From positions 1 to 35,020 of the forward strand of contig PXBH01000205.1 of NCBI GenBank assembly GCA_003565555.1: DNA of 35,020 nucleotides, written 5' to 3'. The stretch comes from Cryomorphaceae bacterium. GTDB taxonomy: Bacteria; Bacteroidota; Bacteroidia; Flavobacteriales_D; Cryomorphaceae. Positions 23,810 through 32,442 of this stretch are shown here, one piece after another (within the stretch, counting starts at the first letter, position 1; the number at the start of each line of letters is the position of its first letter). A program made the position numbers and the translations under genes. The notes below the pieces were generated by a model. The model made no database searches. It saw only the letters and a list, made by a program, of their open reading frames with translations, and was not told the origin of the DNA.

Positions 23810-25270
23810 ATGAAGATCAACATCGTCGGTATTCTGAATGTGCTCGCCATCATCCTGCTGCTGAACGCGGGATTTATGGCCGTATGTGTTCCCTTTGCGG
23901 CCTACTTCAGTGACGGCACCTTGGCATCATGGCTTTGGTCGGTCAGCATGAGTGCTGCTGCGGGAGGGGCGCTTTTTTTCCTGACAAACAAAAAAGATGT
24001 CCGGAAAAAAATCAAAAAAAGAGACGGGTACATCATTGTGACGATGAGCTGGTTTATCATGGCCTTTTCAGGTGTATTGCCCTACATGCTGACGGGTTCG
24101 ATTCCCGATTTTACCAATGCGTTTTTCGAAAGCATCTCGGGTTTCACCACCACCGGCGCCACCATATTGGACAATATTGAGGAAATGCCCCACAGCATCT
24201 TATTGTGGCGGAGTCTTACCCAGTGGATCGGCGGATTGGGATTTATCGTGCTAGTCATCAGCATACTCCCGTCGCTCGGCATCGGCGGAATGCAGCTCTT
24301 TCTGGCAGAAGCGCCGGGGATCACTGCCGATAAACTGAAGCCGCGCATCCAAGATACGGCAAAGCGCCTTTGGTTTTTATATATCGCGCTTACTGCACTG
24401 GAAGCCATACTGCTATACTTCGGCGGAATGTCGGTTTTTGATGCCATCAACCACAGCCTCACCACCATGTCTACAGGCGGCTTCTCCACCATGCAAGACA
24501 GCATTGCCGCCTTCGATTCGCGCTATACAGAGTATGTGATCACCGTCTTCATGTTTTTGGGAGGCACCAGTTTTGTTCTGCTCTACCTCGCCCTTCAGGG
24601 AAAGTTCGCGCGCATCTGGGCCAATGATGAATTTAAGGCATATTTGGGTCTGCTTCTGTTGATCACTTTTGTCGTGACCTGTATCCTTATTTTCAAGGAG
24701 GGCATGCTGCTCGAAGAAGCCTTCAGACTGGCAGTATTTCAGACCGTGGCCATCATCACAACGACAGGTTATGCCACGGCCGACTTCACCTTTTGGGGCG
24801 GGGCCGCCACCATCATCTTTTTCACCCTGATGTTTACCGGAGGCTCGGCAGGCTCTACCTCCGGGGGTGTCAAGATCATCCGTCACCTCATCATTGCCAA
24901 AAATTCCGTCATCGAGTTCAAGCGGCAGCTCCACCTCTCCGCCATCATTCCGGTGCGCATCAACGGCAAACCCGTTCCGCACGAAGTGACGCGAAATATT
25001 CTCGCCTTTGTGATCATCTACCTGACCATTTTCGGACTGAGTGCGGTTTTCCTCACCCTCACCGGGCTGGACGGCGCCACGGCCATGGGATCCGTAGCCA
25101 CCTCACTGGGAAATGTGGGGCCGGGACTGGCGGGCACAGGTCCGTCCGAGACCTTTTCGGGGCTGCCGGATTTCGCCAAATGGACCCTCGGTATCCTCAT
25201 GGTGGTAGGCCGCCTTGAAATCTTCACGGTGCTCATCATCTTTACCCCCTATTTCTGGCGCTCGACATGA
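23810..25270 (+). CDS. trkH: Trk potassium uptake channel TrkH
   Basis: TrkH is the inner-membrane K+-translocating subunit. The 486-residue product has four membrane-pore-membrane repeats. The pore loops include SGFTTTGATI (110-119), STGGFSTMQ, TTTGYATADF and LGNVGPGLAG, each holding the glycine that lines the filter. Charged KKDVRKKIKKRDG (61-73) follows the first hairpin. Length is normal. It starts 3 nt after trkA and its stop overlaps the ATG of the next gene (ATGA), so the phosphatase gene is translationally coupled to it. Confidence 0.95.
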   Translation: MKINIVGILNVLAIILLLNAGFMAVCVPFAAYFSDGTLASWLWSVSMSAAAGGALFFLTNKKDVRKKIKKRDGYIIVTMSWFIMAFSGVLPYMLTGSIPDFTNAFFESISGFTTTGATILDNIEEMPHSILLWRSLTQWIGGLGFIVLVISILPSLGIGGMQLFLAEAPGITADKLKPRIQDTAKRLWFLYIALTALEAILLYFGGMSVFDAINHSLTTMSTGGFSTMQDSIAAFDSRYTEYVITVFMFLGGTSFVLLYLALQGKFARIWANDEFKAYLGLLLLITFVVTCILIFKEGMLLEEAFRLAVFQTVAIITTTGYATADFTFWGGAATIIFFTLMFTGGSAGSTSGGVKIIRHLIIAKNSVIEFKRQLHLSAIIPVRINGKPVPHEVTRNILAFVIIYLTIFGLSAVFLTLTGLDGATAMGSVATSLGNVGPGLAGTGPSETFSGLPDFAKWTLGILMVVGRLEIFTVLIIFTPYFWRST

Positions 25271-25923
25271 TTCAGGCCGTACTCTTTGATATGGACGGCC
25301 TTCTGGTCGATTCAGAACCCTTCTGGCGGAAGGCGGAGAAGGAGGCATTCGCAGAAATCGGCATCACCCTCACCGACGCCGATTGCCGCGAAACCATGGG
25401 CTATCGGCTCAATGAGGTGGTGGCCTTATGGCAAAAACGGAAGCCGTGGACCGGCCCCTCCGCAAGTGAAGTCGAGGCGGACATCCTTCGGCGGGTATCG
25501 CACTATATCCTCACCGAGGCTGAGCCGCTGCCGGGCGTGCTCCGTGCCGTAGATATTTGCCGAAAGGCGGGCATGAAAACCGCCGTGGCCAGCTCCTCCC
25601 CGATGCAGTTGATCGAAAGCACCGTACACCGCTTCGGCTTAACCGAAGCTTTTGATCTCCTCCACTCCGCACAGAATGAGCCTTACGGCAAACCGCATCC
25701 CGCGGTGTTCATCTCTGCGGCCCGCCGGCTCGGTGTTCCTGCGGAGGCATGCCTCGTTTTGGAAGATTCCTTCCACGGTACCGTGGCCGGCCTTGCGGCA
25801 AAAATGAAGGTCATTGCCGTTCCCGCTCCCGAAGATGCGGGCAGCCCACGATTTGCCGCTGCACACCTCCTACTCAAAAGTCTCGAAGATTTTTCCGACG
25901 AACTGCTTTCAAAGCTCGGCTAA
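25267..25923 (+). CDS. HAD-family sugar-phosphate phosphatase, HxpB (YniC)-like
   Basis: This HAD-superfamily phosphatase probably acts on hexitol or hexose phosphates in the cytoplasm. The 218-residue product has motif I FDMDGLLVDSEP (nucleophile Asp8 and acid Asp10), a helical cap, motif II in ASSSP, Lys in YGKPHP and motif IV in LEDSFHG. The cap phrase WQKRKPWTGPS and the end motif VPAPEDAGSPRF recall E. coli HxpB/YniC, whose known substrates include 2-deoxyglucose 6-phosphate and sorbitol 6-phosphate. A beta-phosphoglucomutase is the main alternative. The ATG overlaps the trkH stop as ATGA. Confidence 0.82.
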   Translation: MIQAVLFDMDGLLVDSEPFWRKAEKEAFAEIGITLTDADCRETMGYRLNEVVALWQKRKPWTGPSASEVEADILRRVSHYILTEAEPLPGVLRAVDICRKAGMKTAVASSSPMQLIESTVHRFGLTEAFDLLHSAQNEPYGKPHPAVFISAARRLGVPAEACLVLEDSFHGTVAGLAAKMKVIAVPAPEDAGSPRFAAAHLLLKSLEDFSDELLSKLG

Positions 25924-25956
25924 CCTTTGATCGCGGGCTGCGTACAAGGAATTGCT

Positions 25957-26817
25957 ATGAGAATTTTCGCACTTTCTTTGGTCTCCGCCTTCGCGGTATG
26001 GACGATGCAAGCGCAAAGCACGCTTCTCGCTGATGCAGAAGCACTCTACATCGAGCAAAACTTCACCAAAGCGCAGCGTATGCTGGAGAAAATCATCGCC
26101 GCAGACGATGAAAACCCGCGTGCCCTTCATCTCATGGCCAACTGCCTCCAAAAGCAAGAGCGCTTTGTGCAAGCCGTGCAGCACTACGAGAAAGCTTCGC
26201 GCATTGCAGCGCCGTCGCCGGCGCTTCAGACAGATCACGCCGCGGCGCTGATCAACCTCAAGCAGTACAAAGAAGCCGAGAAACTGCTGAAGAAAGCCCT
26301 GAAGTCAGATCCCGACCTCCCCGAGGCCCACTATTTTTACGGAAACGTCAAGTACTTCGACTTCAACCTGACCGCAGCACTCAAGCATTACAACAAGGCG
26401 ACAGAACTGCGCACCGATTACCGCGATGCGCTCTACATGCGCGCTGCCGCCTATGCCGAAACGGGAAAATATCACCTGGCCGTCCGCGACTATGAGGAAG
26501 TAGCGGCGCTGGATCCGGGACTGACTGCGGCGCGGTTCAACATTGCTGTGATTCACCTGCAAAATGACAGCTTTGAAAAATCGGCGGAAATGCTCGCGGA
26601 AATAAATCCGGCCGACCTTCCGAGCTCGGCTGATTATTACTTCAGCCTGGGTGAGGCCCTGTACTTTGCCGGGGAGCGCGAGGAGGCCTGCACCGCCTAC
26701 AAGCGCGCCGCATCTGAAGGCGACGAAGAGTCAGACCGCATCTACAAACGCTATTGCCTCACCAAAGAGGAGCGCGAAGCCGCCGAGCGGACGCGCACCA
26801 TACGCATGGCCTTCTGA
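25957..26817 (+). CDS. Exported tetratricopeptide-repeat protein
   Basis: No specific function is recognised. The 286-residue product has a signal peptide (first 19-20 residues, cleavage near MQA before QST) and then about seven TPR-like helical pairs covering most of its length. Repeat marks such as ALHLMANCLQ, AHYFYGNVKY, ALYMRAAAYAE and YYFSLGEALY recur every 34 residues or so. A charged C-terminal helix (KEEREAAERTR) ends it. There is no lipobox. The ATG at 25957 was chosen for the signal peptide and the AAGGA before it. It follows the phosphatase by 33 nt, probably in the trk operon. Such proteins usually act as periplasmic scaffolds. Confidence 0.82.
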   Translation: MRIFALSLVSAFAVWTMQAQSTLLADAEALYIEQNFTKAQRMLEKIIAADDENPRALHLMANCLQKQERFVQAVQHYEKASRIAAPSPALQTDHAAALINLKQYKEAEKLLKKALKSDPDLPEAHYFYGNVKYFDFNLTAALKHYNKATELRTDYRDALYMRAAAYAETGKYHLAVRDYEEVAALDPGLTAARFNIAVIHLQNDSFEKSAEMLAEINPADLPSSADYYFSLGEALYFAGEREEACTAYKRAASEGDEESDRIYKRYCLTKEEREAAERTRTIRMAF

Positions 26818-26872
26818 TTCGGGTAACCGCCGTGAGCCGCGAAAAAACGGTATCATTCCGGAAGACGAAACT

Positions 26873-28324
26873 TCAATAATTTCCATAGGCCGCTACCAGC
26901 CAGCGCTCCACAGCTATGCGCACTTCTACGGGGCTCCCGGAGAAATTATTTGCCGCAAAGGCAAAAGCCAGCTGCCGTCCCGTATAGGTTTGAAATACGC
27001 CCGCATAGGCCTTCACCTTATCCATCGAACCGCTCTTGAGGCGCAGATTTCCGTCCAGATTGGTATTTTTTGCAAAATAGCGCACGGTACCTTCCTTTCC
27101 GGCAAGCGGCAATGCGTCGATGAGGTGACCGTTCAATACATCTCGCTGAGCTGCACGCACCAAGACCTGCGTCACCATGCGCGAGGAAACGGCGTTGAAC
27201 CGCGAGAGCCCGCTGCCGTCATAGGCGAAAAACGGATGCTCAAGGCCGGTAAATCCCGCGTAATGATTGAGAAGTGCGGCGAGGCCGCCTTCGAGTGTGG
27301 CATCGCCGGAGCGGGCACCGAGTTGAAAGAGGAGCACCTCGGACATGAGGTTATCACTTTCCGTCAAGGTGTGCCGCACGATGTCGCTGAGTGGCGGTGA
27401 GCGGTGCTCGGAAAGCGAGGTAACCGTGGCGGGCTCGGGTACGGCATCAACCTCTGCCATATAGGGCCCGGCCACAAACACCCCTGATTGGAGCAGGGCT
27501 TTCCGCAGGTGAAAAGCGGCAAAGAGCGGAGGATCCGGAAGGCTGCCCTTGACGGTAAATGAGTTTTGGCCCAGGGGAAGGGTGCCGCGCACCTTGCGCT
27601 CCGAGCTGCCCGGAGCGCCGAAAATATAGGCCAGGTCAGAGCGTACCGTGCTGCTGTATACTTCACCGGTCAGCTTGAGCTCCGGCACTTCGGGACGCAC
27701 AAAATTGATGGAAGCGGGCATTCCCGGTTCGGACTGCGTGGTGAAATCGACGAAGTAAGTATTGTCGTGAATGTTGAGTCCCGATACTGCGGCGCCGTAA
27801 TAATTGGCCATATCTTCCCAAATCCGAGTGCGCGGTATTCCGTCGCCCCGAAAATGAGCGGCATTAGCGATCACGGCCCCGGTCACGGAATCAATGCCCG
27901 CCGCCTTCACCGCAGCCGTCCAATCATTGAGCAGCGCCTCTACGCCTTCACCGAAGTGGTGAGAACCCAGAGCAGGATCTCCGCCGCCTATGATCAAGAG
28001 ATCACCTCGGAGGGTATGGCCGTGTATCGCTCCGCGGTAAGCCAATACCGTGCGAAACCTGAAGTCCGGGCCGAGTTCCTCCAGCGCCGCGGCGGTGACG
28101 AAGATTTTCCAAACGGAAGCCGGGCAGAGACGCTCATCGGGGCGGAAGGTCTCGAGTACCTCACCCGTGACAAGGTCGGTGAGGGTGGCTGTCACCACGG
28201 CACCCTTGAGTGCCTCTGAGGTAAAAAAGTGTTCGGCACTTTTTTGGGCCTGCACCGAAACCTCCGTAACCCCAAGAAGGACAACGGCTGAAAAGGATAT
28301 CCGAAATTTGCGGCAGAAAGGCAT
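26873..28324 (-). CDS. dacB: D-alanyl-D-alanine carboxypeptidase/endopeptidase, PBP4 type (S13)
   Basis: This periplasmic penicillin-binding protein trims stem peptides and cleaves cross-links of peptidoglycan. The 483-residue product has a signal peptide (about 1-26, VQA before QKS). The serine-protease motifs of family S13 are all present: SxxK at Ser70-Lys73 (PASVWK), SDN at 323-325, and KSG at 430-432 in place of KTG. The large insert between the first two motifs is the S13 domain. Length is normal. It is divergent from the polysaccharide cluster and convergent with the TPR gene, with no obvious terminator in the 55-nt gap. The start at 28324 fits the signal peptide. Confidence 0.93.
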   Translation of the reverse strand: MPFCRKFRISFSAVVLLGVTEVSVQAQKSAEHFFTSEALKGAVVTATLTDLVTGEVLETFRPDERLCPASVWKIFVTAAALEELGPDFRFRTVLAYRGAIHGHTLRGDLLIIGGGDPALGSHHFGEGVEALLNDWTAAVKAAGIDSVTGAVIANAAHFRGDGIPRTRIWEDMANYYGAAVSGLNIHDNTYFVDFTTQSEPGMPASINFVRPEVPELKLTGEVYSSTVRSDLAYIFGAPGSSERKVRGTLPLGQNSFTVKGSLPDPPLFAAFHLRKALLQSGVFVAGPYMAEVDAVPEPATVTSLSEHRSPPLSDIVRHTLTESDNLMSEVLLFQLGARSGDATLEGGLAALLNHYAGFTGLEHPFFAYDGSGLSRFNAVSSRMVTQVLVRAAQRDVLNGHLIDALPLAGKEGTVRYFAKNTNLDGNLRLKSGSMDKVKAYAGVFQTYTGRQLAFAFAANNFSGSPVEVRIAVERWLVAAYGNY

Positions 28325-28390
28325 ATCAGAGTTTCAGTGCATAGATAATGCAAATATGCGGCCTTTGGTATATTTTTAGCCCCCTAAAGC
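28325..28390. promoter_or_regulatory. Divergent control region of dacB and the polysaccharide cluster
   Basis: Only 66 nt separate the two starts. Two boxes have one mismatch each to TAnnTTTG: CATATTTG on the minus strand (28358-28351) towards dacB and TATATTTT on the plus strand (28369-28376) towards the amidotransferase gene. No good -33 TTG is found for either. The assignment is weak. Confidence 0.35.
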
Positions 28391-30268
28391 GTGTGTGGCA
28401 TAGCCGGCATATGGTCCCGAGGTCCTTTAGACGACAGCTGTGAGGCTTCGCTCAGGGAAGCCTCGCGCTGTATCGCCGACCGCGGGCCCGACGCGCACGG
28501 CACCGAAATTTTCGAAAAAGCGGCTTTTGCCCACCGCAGGCTCGCCATTATCGATACCTCACACCGGGCCGATCAACCGATGAAGGACGATTCGGGACGG
28601 TATTGCCTGGTGTTCAACGGTGAAATATACAACCACCGCGCATTGGCAAAATCCCTCCGAAATGCGGGAGTAAATTTTCACAGCACGAGTGATACCGAAG
28701 TGCTCCTGCACGGATTGATCCGTGAGGGCAGCGCATTTCTGCCGAAGCTGAACGGGTTCTTTGCCTTCGCATTTTACGATCAGGAGGCCCACACCTTGCT
28801 TTGCGCAAGGGATCGGTACGGCATTAAGCCGTTCTGCTTCAGCAGCACCGAGGGCGGCTTTGCATTCGGCAGTACCTTAGATGCGGTGACCGCTTTTCGC
28901 GAAAAACCCGAAATCGACCGTGAGGCACTGGCGGTGTACCTGCAGCTCAGCTACATTCCCGATCCGGCCACCATAATCAAGGGTACGGAAAAACTGCCTC
29001 CCGGGTATTTCATCGAAATCTCAAAAGAAGGTGTCAAAAAGAAAAAGTGGTACAGCACCGCCGATGCCGGGGCAGAAAAAACGGAAGAGAACCCGGCGAG
29101 GACCTTTCGCTCTCTGGCGGAGGAATCCGTGCGCCAAAGGCTCGCGGCAGATGTGCCGGTGGGCACTTTTCTGAGCGGGGGGCTCGACTCCTCTGTCGTT
29201 ACCTTACTGGCACGAAAACACAGCGCAGAGATTCCGGCCTTTTCCATCGGCTTTCCGGACCACCCCTATTTTGACGAAACAGCGAAGGCGAGGGAAGCAG
29301 CGCGACACATCGGGGTCAGGCACGAGGTATTCGAAGTGCGCGAAAAAGACATCGAAGAGGAATTGCACAGTATTTTGAACGCTTTCGACGAGCCTTTTGC
29401 AGACTCTTCGTCGGTGCTTGTGAACATCCTTTCCAAACGCACCAAAGCGGAGGTCAAAGTGGCCCTGAGCGGTGACGGCGCCGACGAACTGCTCGGGGGA
29501 TACAACAAGCACCGCGCCCTGCTTCGCTCCCTTCACGGAGGCGCAGTAAACCGTACGCTTCGGGCATCAGCACCGCTGCTCGGTCTTTTGCCGGCCTCGC
29601 GCAGCCACCCCCTGTTCGATCGCTTGCGCAAAGTAAAGCGCTACAGCAAGGGGCTTCGGCTCGATTTTGCCGAGCGCTATGTGGCATGGGCCTCCTTCAC
29701 CGCGCGTCGCGATGTGGAGCGGCTGCTCATCAGGTCCGTTCCGTCGGGACTGCACCCTGCATTGGCGGCTAAGGTTGATCTGCTCGACCCGCATGATTTT
29801 AATTCGGTGCTTCGTACAGACATCGCCTTGGTGCTGGCCAACGATATGCTGCGCAAGGTAGACAGCATGAGTATGCACCGCGGCCTGGAAGTGCGGGTTC
29901 CTTTTCTCGACCATCATTTGGTAGATTTCGTATTGTCACAGCCTCCGGCAGAAAAGATTGACAAATCAGGAGGGAAAAAACTGCTCCGAAATGCTTTCAG
30001 CGCTGATTTTCCGCCGGGCTTTTTCGATCGAAGCAAGCGGGGATTTGAGGCGCCGCTGCGCCACTGGATGGCCACGGCACTCAAGCCGGAACTGGACCGA
30101 CTCACAGATCCCGTTCTTCTCGAGGCTCAGGGCATATTTAACGCTGATGCCCTCGCCAGGCTCCGGCGTAAAGCCGTGAGCAACAACCCGGGCGATGCCC
30201 CCCACACCTTATGGGCCGTGCTGGTGTTTCAGCACTGGTGGGAACGATTTTTCCGGAAAGGGAGATAA
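28391..30268 (+). CDS. asnB: Asparagine-synthetase-like glutamine amidotransferase
   Basis: The protein has the plan of glutamine-hydrolysing asparagine synthetase. A class II glutaminase domain (about 2-215) begins with nucleophile Cys2 (MCGIAGIW), and an ATP-pyrophosphatase domain carries SGGLDSS at 262-268 and LEVRVPFLDH late in the chain. The start is a GTG at 28391, set with confidence because Cys must follow the initiator. At 625 residues it matches the family found in polysaccharide clusters, which may transfer ammonia to a sugar acid or other substrate. A housekeeping asparagine synthetase is the other reading. It is 133 nt upstream of the glycosyltransferase gene. Confidence 0.9.
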   Translation: MCGIAGIWSRGPLDDSCEASLREASRCIADRGPDAHGTEIFEKAAFAHRRLAIIDTSHRADQPMKDDSGRYCLVFNGEIYNHRALAKSLRNAGVNFHSTSDTEVLLHGLIREGSAFLPKLNGFFAFAFYDQEAHTLLCARDRYGIKPFCFSSTEGGFAFGSTLDAVTAFREKPEIDREALAVYLQLSYIPDPATIIKGTEKLPPGYFIEISKEGVKKKKWYSTADAGAEKTEENPARTFRSLAEESVRQRLAADVPVGTFLSGGLDSSVVTLLARKHSAEIPAFSIGFPDHPYFDETAKAREAARHIGVRHEVFEVREKDIEEELHSILNAFDEPFADSSSVLVNILSKRTKAEVKVALSGDGADELLGGYNKHRALLRSLHGGAVNRTLRASAPLLGLLPASRSHPLFDRLRKVKRYSKGLRLDFAERYVAWASFTARRDVERLLIRSVPSGLHPALAAKVDLLDPHDFNSVLRTDIALVLANDMLRKVDSMSMHRGLEVRVPFLDHHLVDFVLSQPPAEKIDKSGGKKLLRNAFSADFPPGFFDRSKRGFEAPLRHWMATALKPELDRLTDPVLLEAQGIFNADALARLRRKAVSNNPGDAPHTLWAVLVFQHWWERFFRKGR

Positions 30269-30401
30269 GCCCCTGTCCGACTGCGGGATACTGCAATCCA
30301 TCCGGAATGGCGGATTGCCGGGATCATCGCCGGCGCCGAGAAAGACGAATTTCCCCTGAAGGGGGAATACGAATTCGTGAAATAAGCTACCTTCGCGGCC
30401 C
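30269..30401 (+). other. Hairpin-rich leader before the glycosyltransferase gene
   Basis: This 133-nt gap holds no gene. On the plus strand GCAATCC (30293-30299) pairs with GGATTGC (30312-30318), and TTCCCC (30351-30356) pairs with GGGGAA (30362-30367). A GC-rich palindrome, CGGCGCCG, lies between. Neither stem is followed by a T-run, so they are not simple terminators. A box with one mismatch, TACCTTCG (30388-30395), precedes the ATG by only 6 nt. It may be an untranslated leader or internal control region of the cluster. Confidence 0.4.
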
Positions 30402-31580
30402 ATGCCCCGCGTACTGCGCATCATCAATCGATTCAATCTGGGCGGCCCCACCTACAATGCCGCCTACCTGACCAAATATCTGGGCGAAGGATACGAGACC
30501 AAGCTCGTGGGCGGGACAAAAGACGCTACCGAAGACAGCTCCGAATTCATCTTAGAAAATCTCGGTCTCGAAGCGGAGACCTTGCCGGAAATGCGCAGGA
30601 GCATTCACCCGCTGCGCGACCGGCAGGCCTATAAAAAGCTTCGAGAGCTGATCGGAGACTACAAGCCGGACATTGTGCACACACACGCCTCCAAGCCGGG
30701 GGCGCTGGGCCGCTGGGCGGCGCATAAGGTAAAGGTGCCGGTAATTGTGCACACCTTCCACGGGCACGTTTTTCACTCCTACTTCAGTCCTCAGGTCACG
30801 GCGTTTTACAAACGTCTGGAGCGAAAACTCGCCTCGGTGAGCACGCGAATAATCGCCATCAGCGAAATACAAAAGCAGGAACTCGCCTTCGTGCACAAGA
30901 TCTGTCCGCCCGAGAAAATTGAAGTGGTCCCGCTCGGCTTTGACTTGACCCGATTTCAGGATGAGGACGGAGAAATGCGTCGCGTATTTCGAACGGTGTA
31001 CCACCTGGGGCCGAACGATGTGGCGGTAGCCATCATAGGCCGCTTGGTACCGATCAAGAACCACACCCTCTTCTTGCGCGCCTTCAAAAAAGCGCTTTCG
31101 GAGACGGGCGTGCGCACCAAGGCTTTTGTGGTGGGCGACGGGGAGATGCGGCGTGAGGCGGAAGCGCGCTGTGCGGAATTGGGACTGAAGTATACCGACG
31201 GGCACGATCCCGATGCCGATGTGTACTTCACTTCGTGGGTGAAAAAAGTAGAGTTCGTAAATGCGGGAGCCGACATCGTGGCGCTCACCTCAAAAAACGA
31301 AGGCACGCCCGTAAGCCTGATTGAAGCACAGGCTGCCGAGCGCGCCGTGGTTTCCACCCGAACCGGGGGCATCGAGGATGTGGTGGTTCCCGGCGGTTCG
31401 GCCCTGTTAAGCCCTCCCGATGATGAAGATGCCTTTGCGGAAAATTTGCTCAAGCTGATCAATGACGCAGAAATGCGCAACCGTTTCGGAAAAGCGGGGC
31501 GTGAATTTGTGATTGAGAAATTTCACTACCGCAGATTGGCCGGAGACATGACGGATTTGTACAACCGTCTATTGGCATAA
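30402..31580 (+). CDS. Family 4 glycosyltransferase
   Basis: This cytoplasmic retaining GT-B enzyme should add a sugar from a nucleotide donor to a lipid-linked glycan. The 392-residue product shows the N-terminal FNLGGPTYNA loop (11-20), DIVHTHASKPGALGR (90-104), IIGRLVPIKNH (211-221) beginning the donor domain, and the E-x7-E pair Glu300/Glu308 (KNEGTPVSLIEA). Length is normal. The donor and acceptor sugars cannot be told from the sequence. Its place before the export lipoprotein and kinase genes, all in one direction, assigns it to surface-polysaccharide assembly. Its HTFHGHVFHSYF stretch (118-128) is common in capsule-type members. Confidence 0.92.
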   Translation: MPRVLRIINRFNLGGPTYNAAYLTKYLGEGYETKLVGGTKDATEDSSEFILENLGLEAETLPEMRRSIHPLRDRQAYKKLRELIGDYKPDIVHTHASKPGALGRWAAHKVKVPVIVHTFHGHVFHSYFSPQVTAFYKRLERKLASVSTRIIAISEIQKQELAFVHKICPPEKIEVVPLGFDLTRFQDEDGEMRRVFRTVYHLGPNDVAVAIIGRLVPIKNHTLFLRAFKKALSETGVRTKAFVVGDGEMRREAEARCAELGLKYTDGHDPDADVYFTSWVKKVEFVNAGADIVALTSKNEGTPVSLIEAQAAERAVVSTRTGGIEDVVVPGGSALLSPPDDEDAFAENLLKLINDAEMRNRFGKAGREFVIEKFHYRRLAGDMTDLYNRLLA

Positions 31581-31610
31581 TTTTAATACTTTCGACCTTT
31601 AAATCTGAGG

Positions 31611-32438
31611 ATGAAATCCGCATACATGAGGCACTTTCTGTTTTGGCTGGTCATTTCGTTTTTTATGGGGAGCTGCACCATCAATAAGGACTTACTTTTC
31701 AGAACGCCCAAAGACTATGAATACGCTGTTCCGCCTGATTCTCTGGGCCCTTCTGCCAAATTAGCCCCGAACAATTTCATCACCATGAACTTCTTCACGG
31801 GCAACGGCTACATGCTCGTGGAGATGGGTATCGGCTCTTCCATGCTCAGTCAGGGAAATATGCAGGGCGGCCAACAGCAAATGATGATGATGCGCGGGGG
31901 CGGAATGCAGTACCTCATCGACCGCGACGGCACGGCAAAGATGCCGGTGATCGGGCGGGTGAAGTTGGAAGGGCTTACCATACGCGAAGCGGAACGCTAC
32001 CTGGAAAGCCTGTATGCACAATATTACAACGAGCCTTACATTATCCTTAATGTGCAAAACAACCGTGCCATCGTATCGCCCGGTGCGGGGGGAACGGCCA
32101 CCGTGATTCCGCTGACCAACAACAATACTACATTGATGGAAGCCCTCGCCATGGCGGGCGGCGTCAATCAGCGCGGAATAGCGAGCAGGGTCAAGCTGAT
32201 CCGCCAAAACGAGGAGACCAAGGAGCGAGAGGTCTACCTTATCGACCTTTCTACGGTGGAAGGGTTAAACGAGGCCGACCTTATTATTCAGCCCAATGAC
32301 ATCATCTACGTGGAACCTTTGCCGCTGCTTGCGAGAGAGTTTATTCAGGAAATATCTCCTGTGATCACCTTGATCACAACTTCGGTTTCTCTGATTACCA
32401 CGACTTTGTTCATTATTTCACTCATGAACGACGATTAA
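31611..32438 (+). CDS. Polysaccharide biosynthesis/export lipoprotein (Wza-like)
   Basis: This outer-membrane lipoprotein forms the exit channel for surface polysaccharide with the Wzc-like kinase encoded next. The 275-residue product has a lipoprotein signal (FMGSC, Cys22), a polysaccharide-export domain (about 52-150), an SLBB-type domain (about 160-235) and a final hydrophobic segment (about 248-272). Inside the export domain, residues 68-99 are rich in Met, Gln and Gly, with nine Met including four in a row; I do not know this from typical Wza. GAGG directly abuts the ATG. An in-frame ATG at 31626 is an alternative start. The kinase gene follows after 4 nt. Confidence 0.88.
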   Translation: MKSAYMRHFLFWLVISFFMGSCTINKDLLFRTPKDYEYAVPPDSLGPSAKLAPNNFITMNFFTGNGYMLVEMGIGSSMLSQGNMQGGQQQMMMMRGGGMQYLIDRDGTAKMPVIGRVKLEGLTIREAERYLESLYAQYYNEPYIILNVQNNRAIVSPGAGGTATVIPLTNNNTTLMEALAMAGGVNQRGIASRVKLIRQNEETKEREVYLIDLSTVEGLNEADLIIQPNDIIYVEPLPLLAREFIQEISPVITLITTSVSLITTTLFIISLMNDD

Positions 32439-32442
32439 GGGA

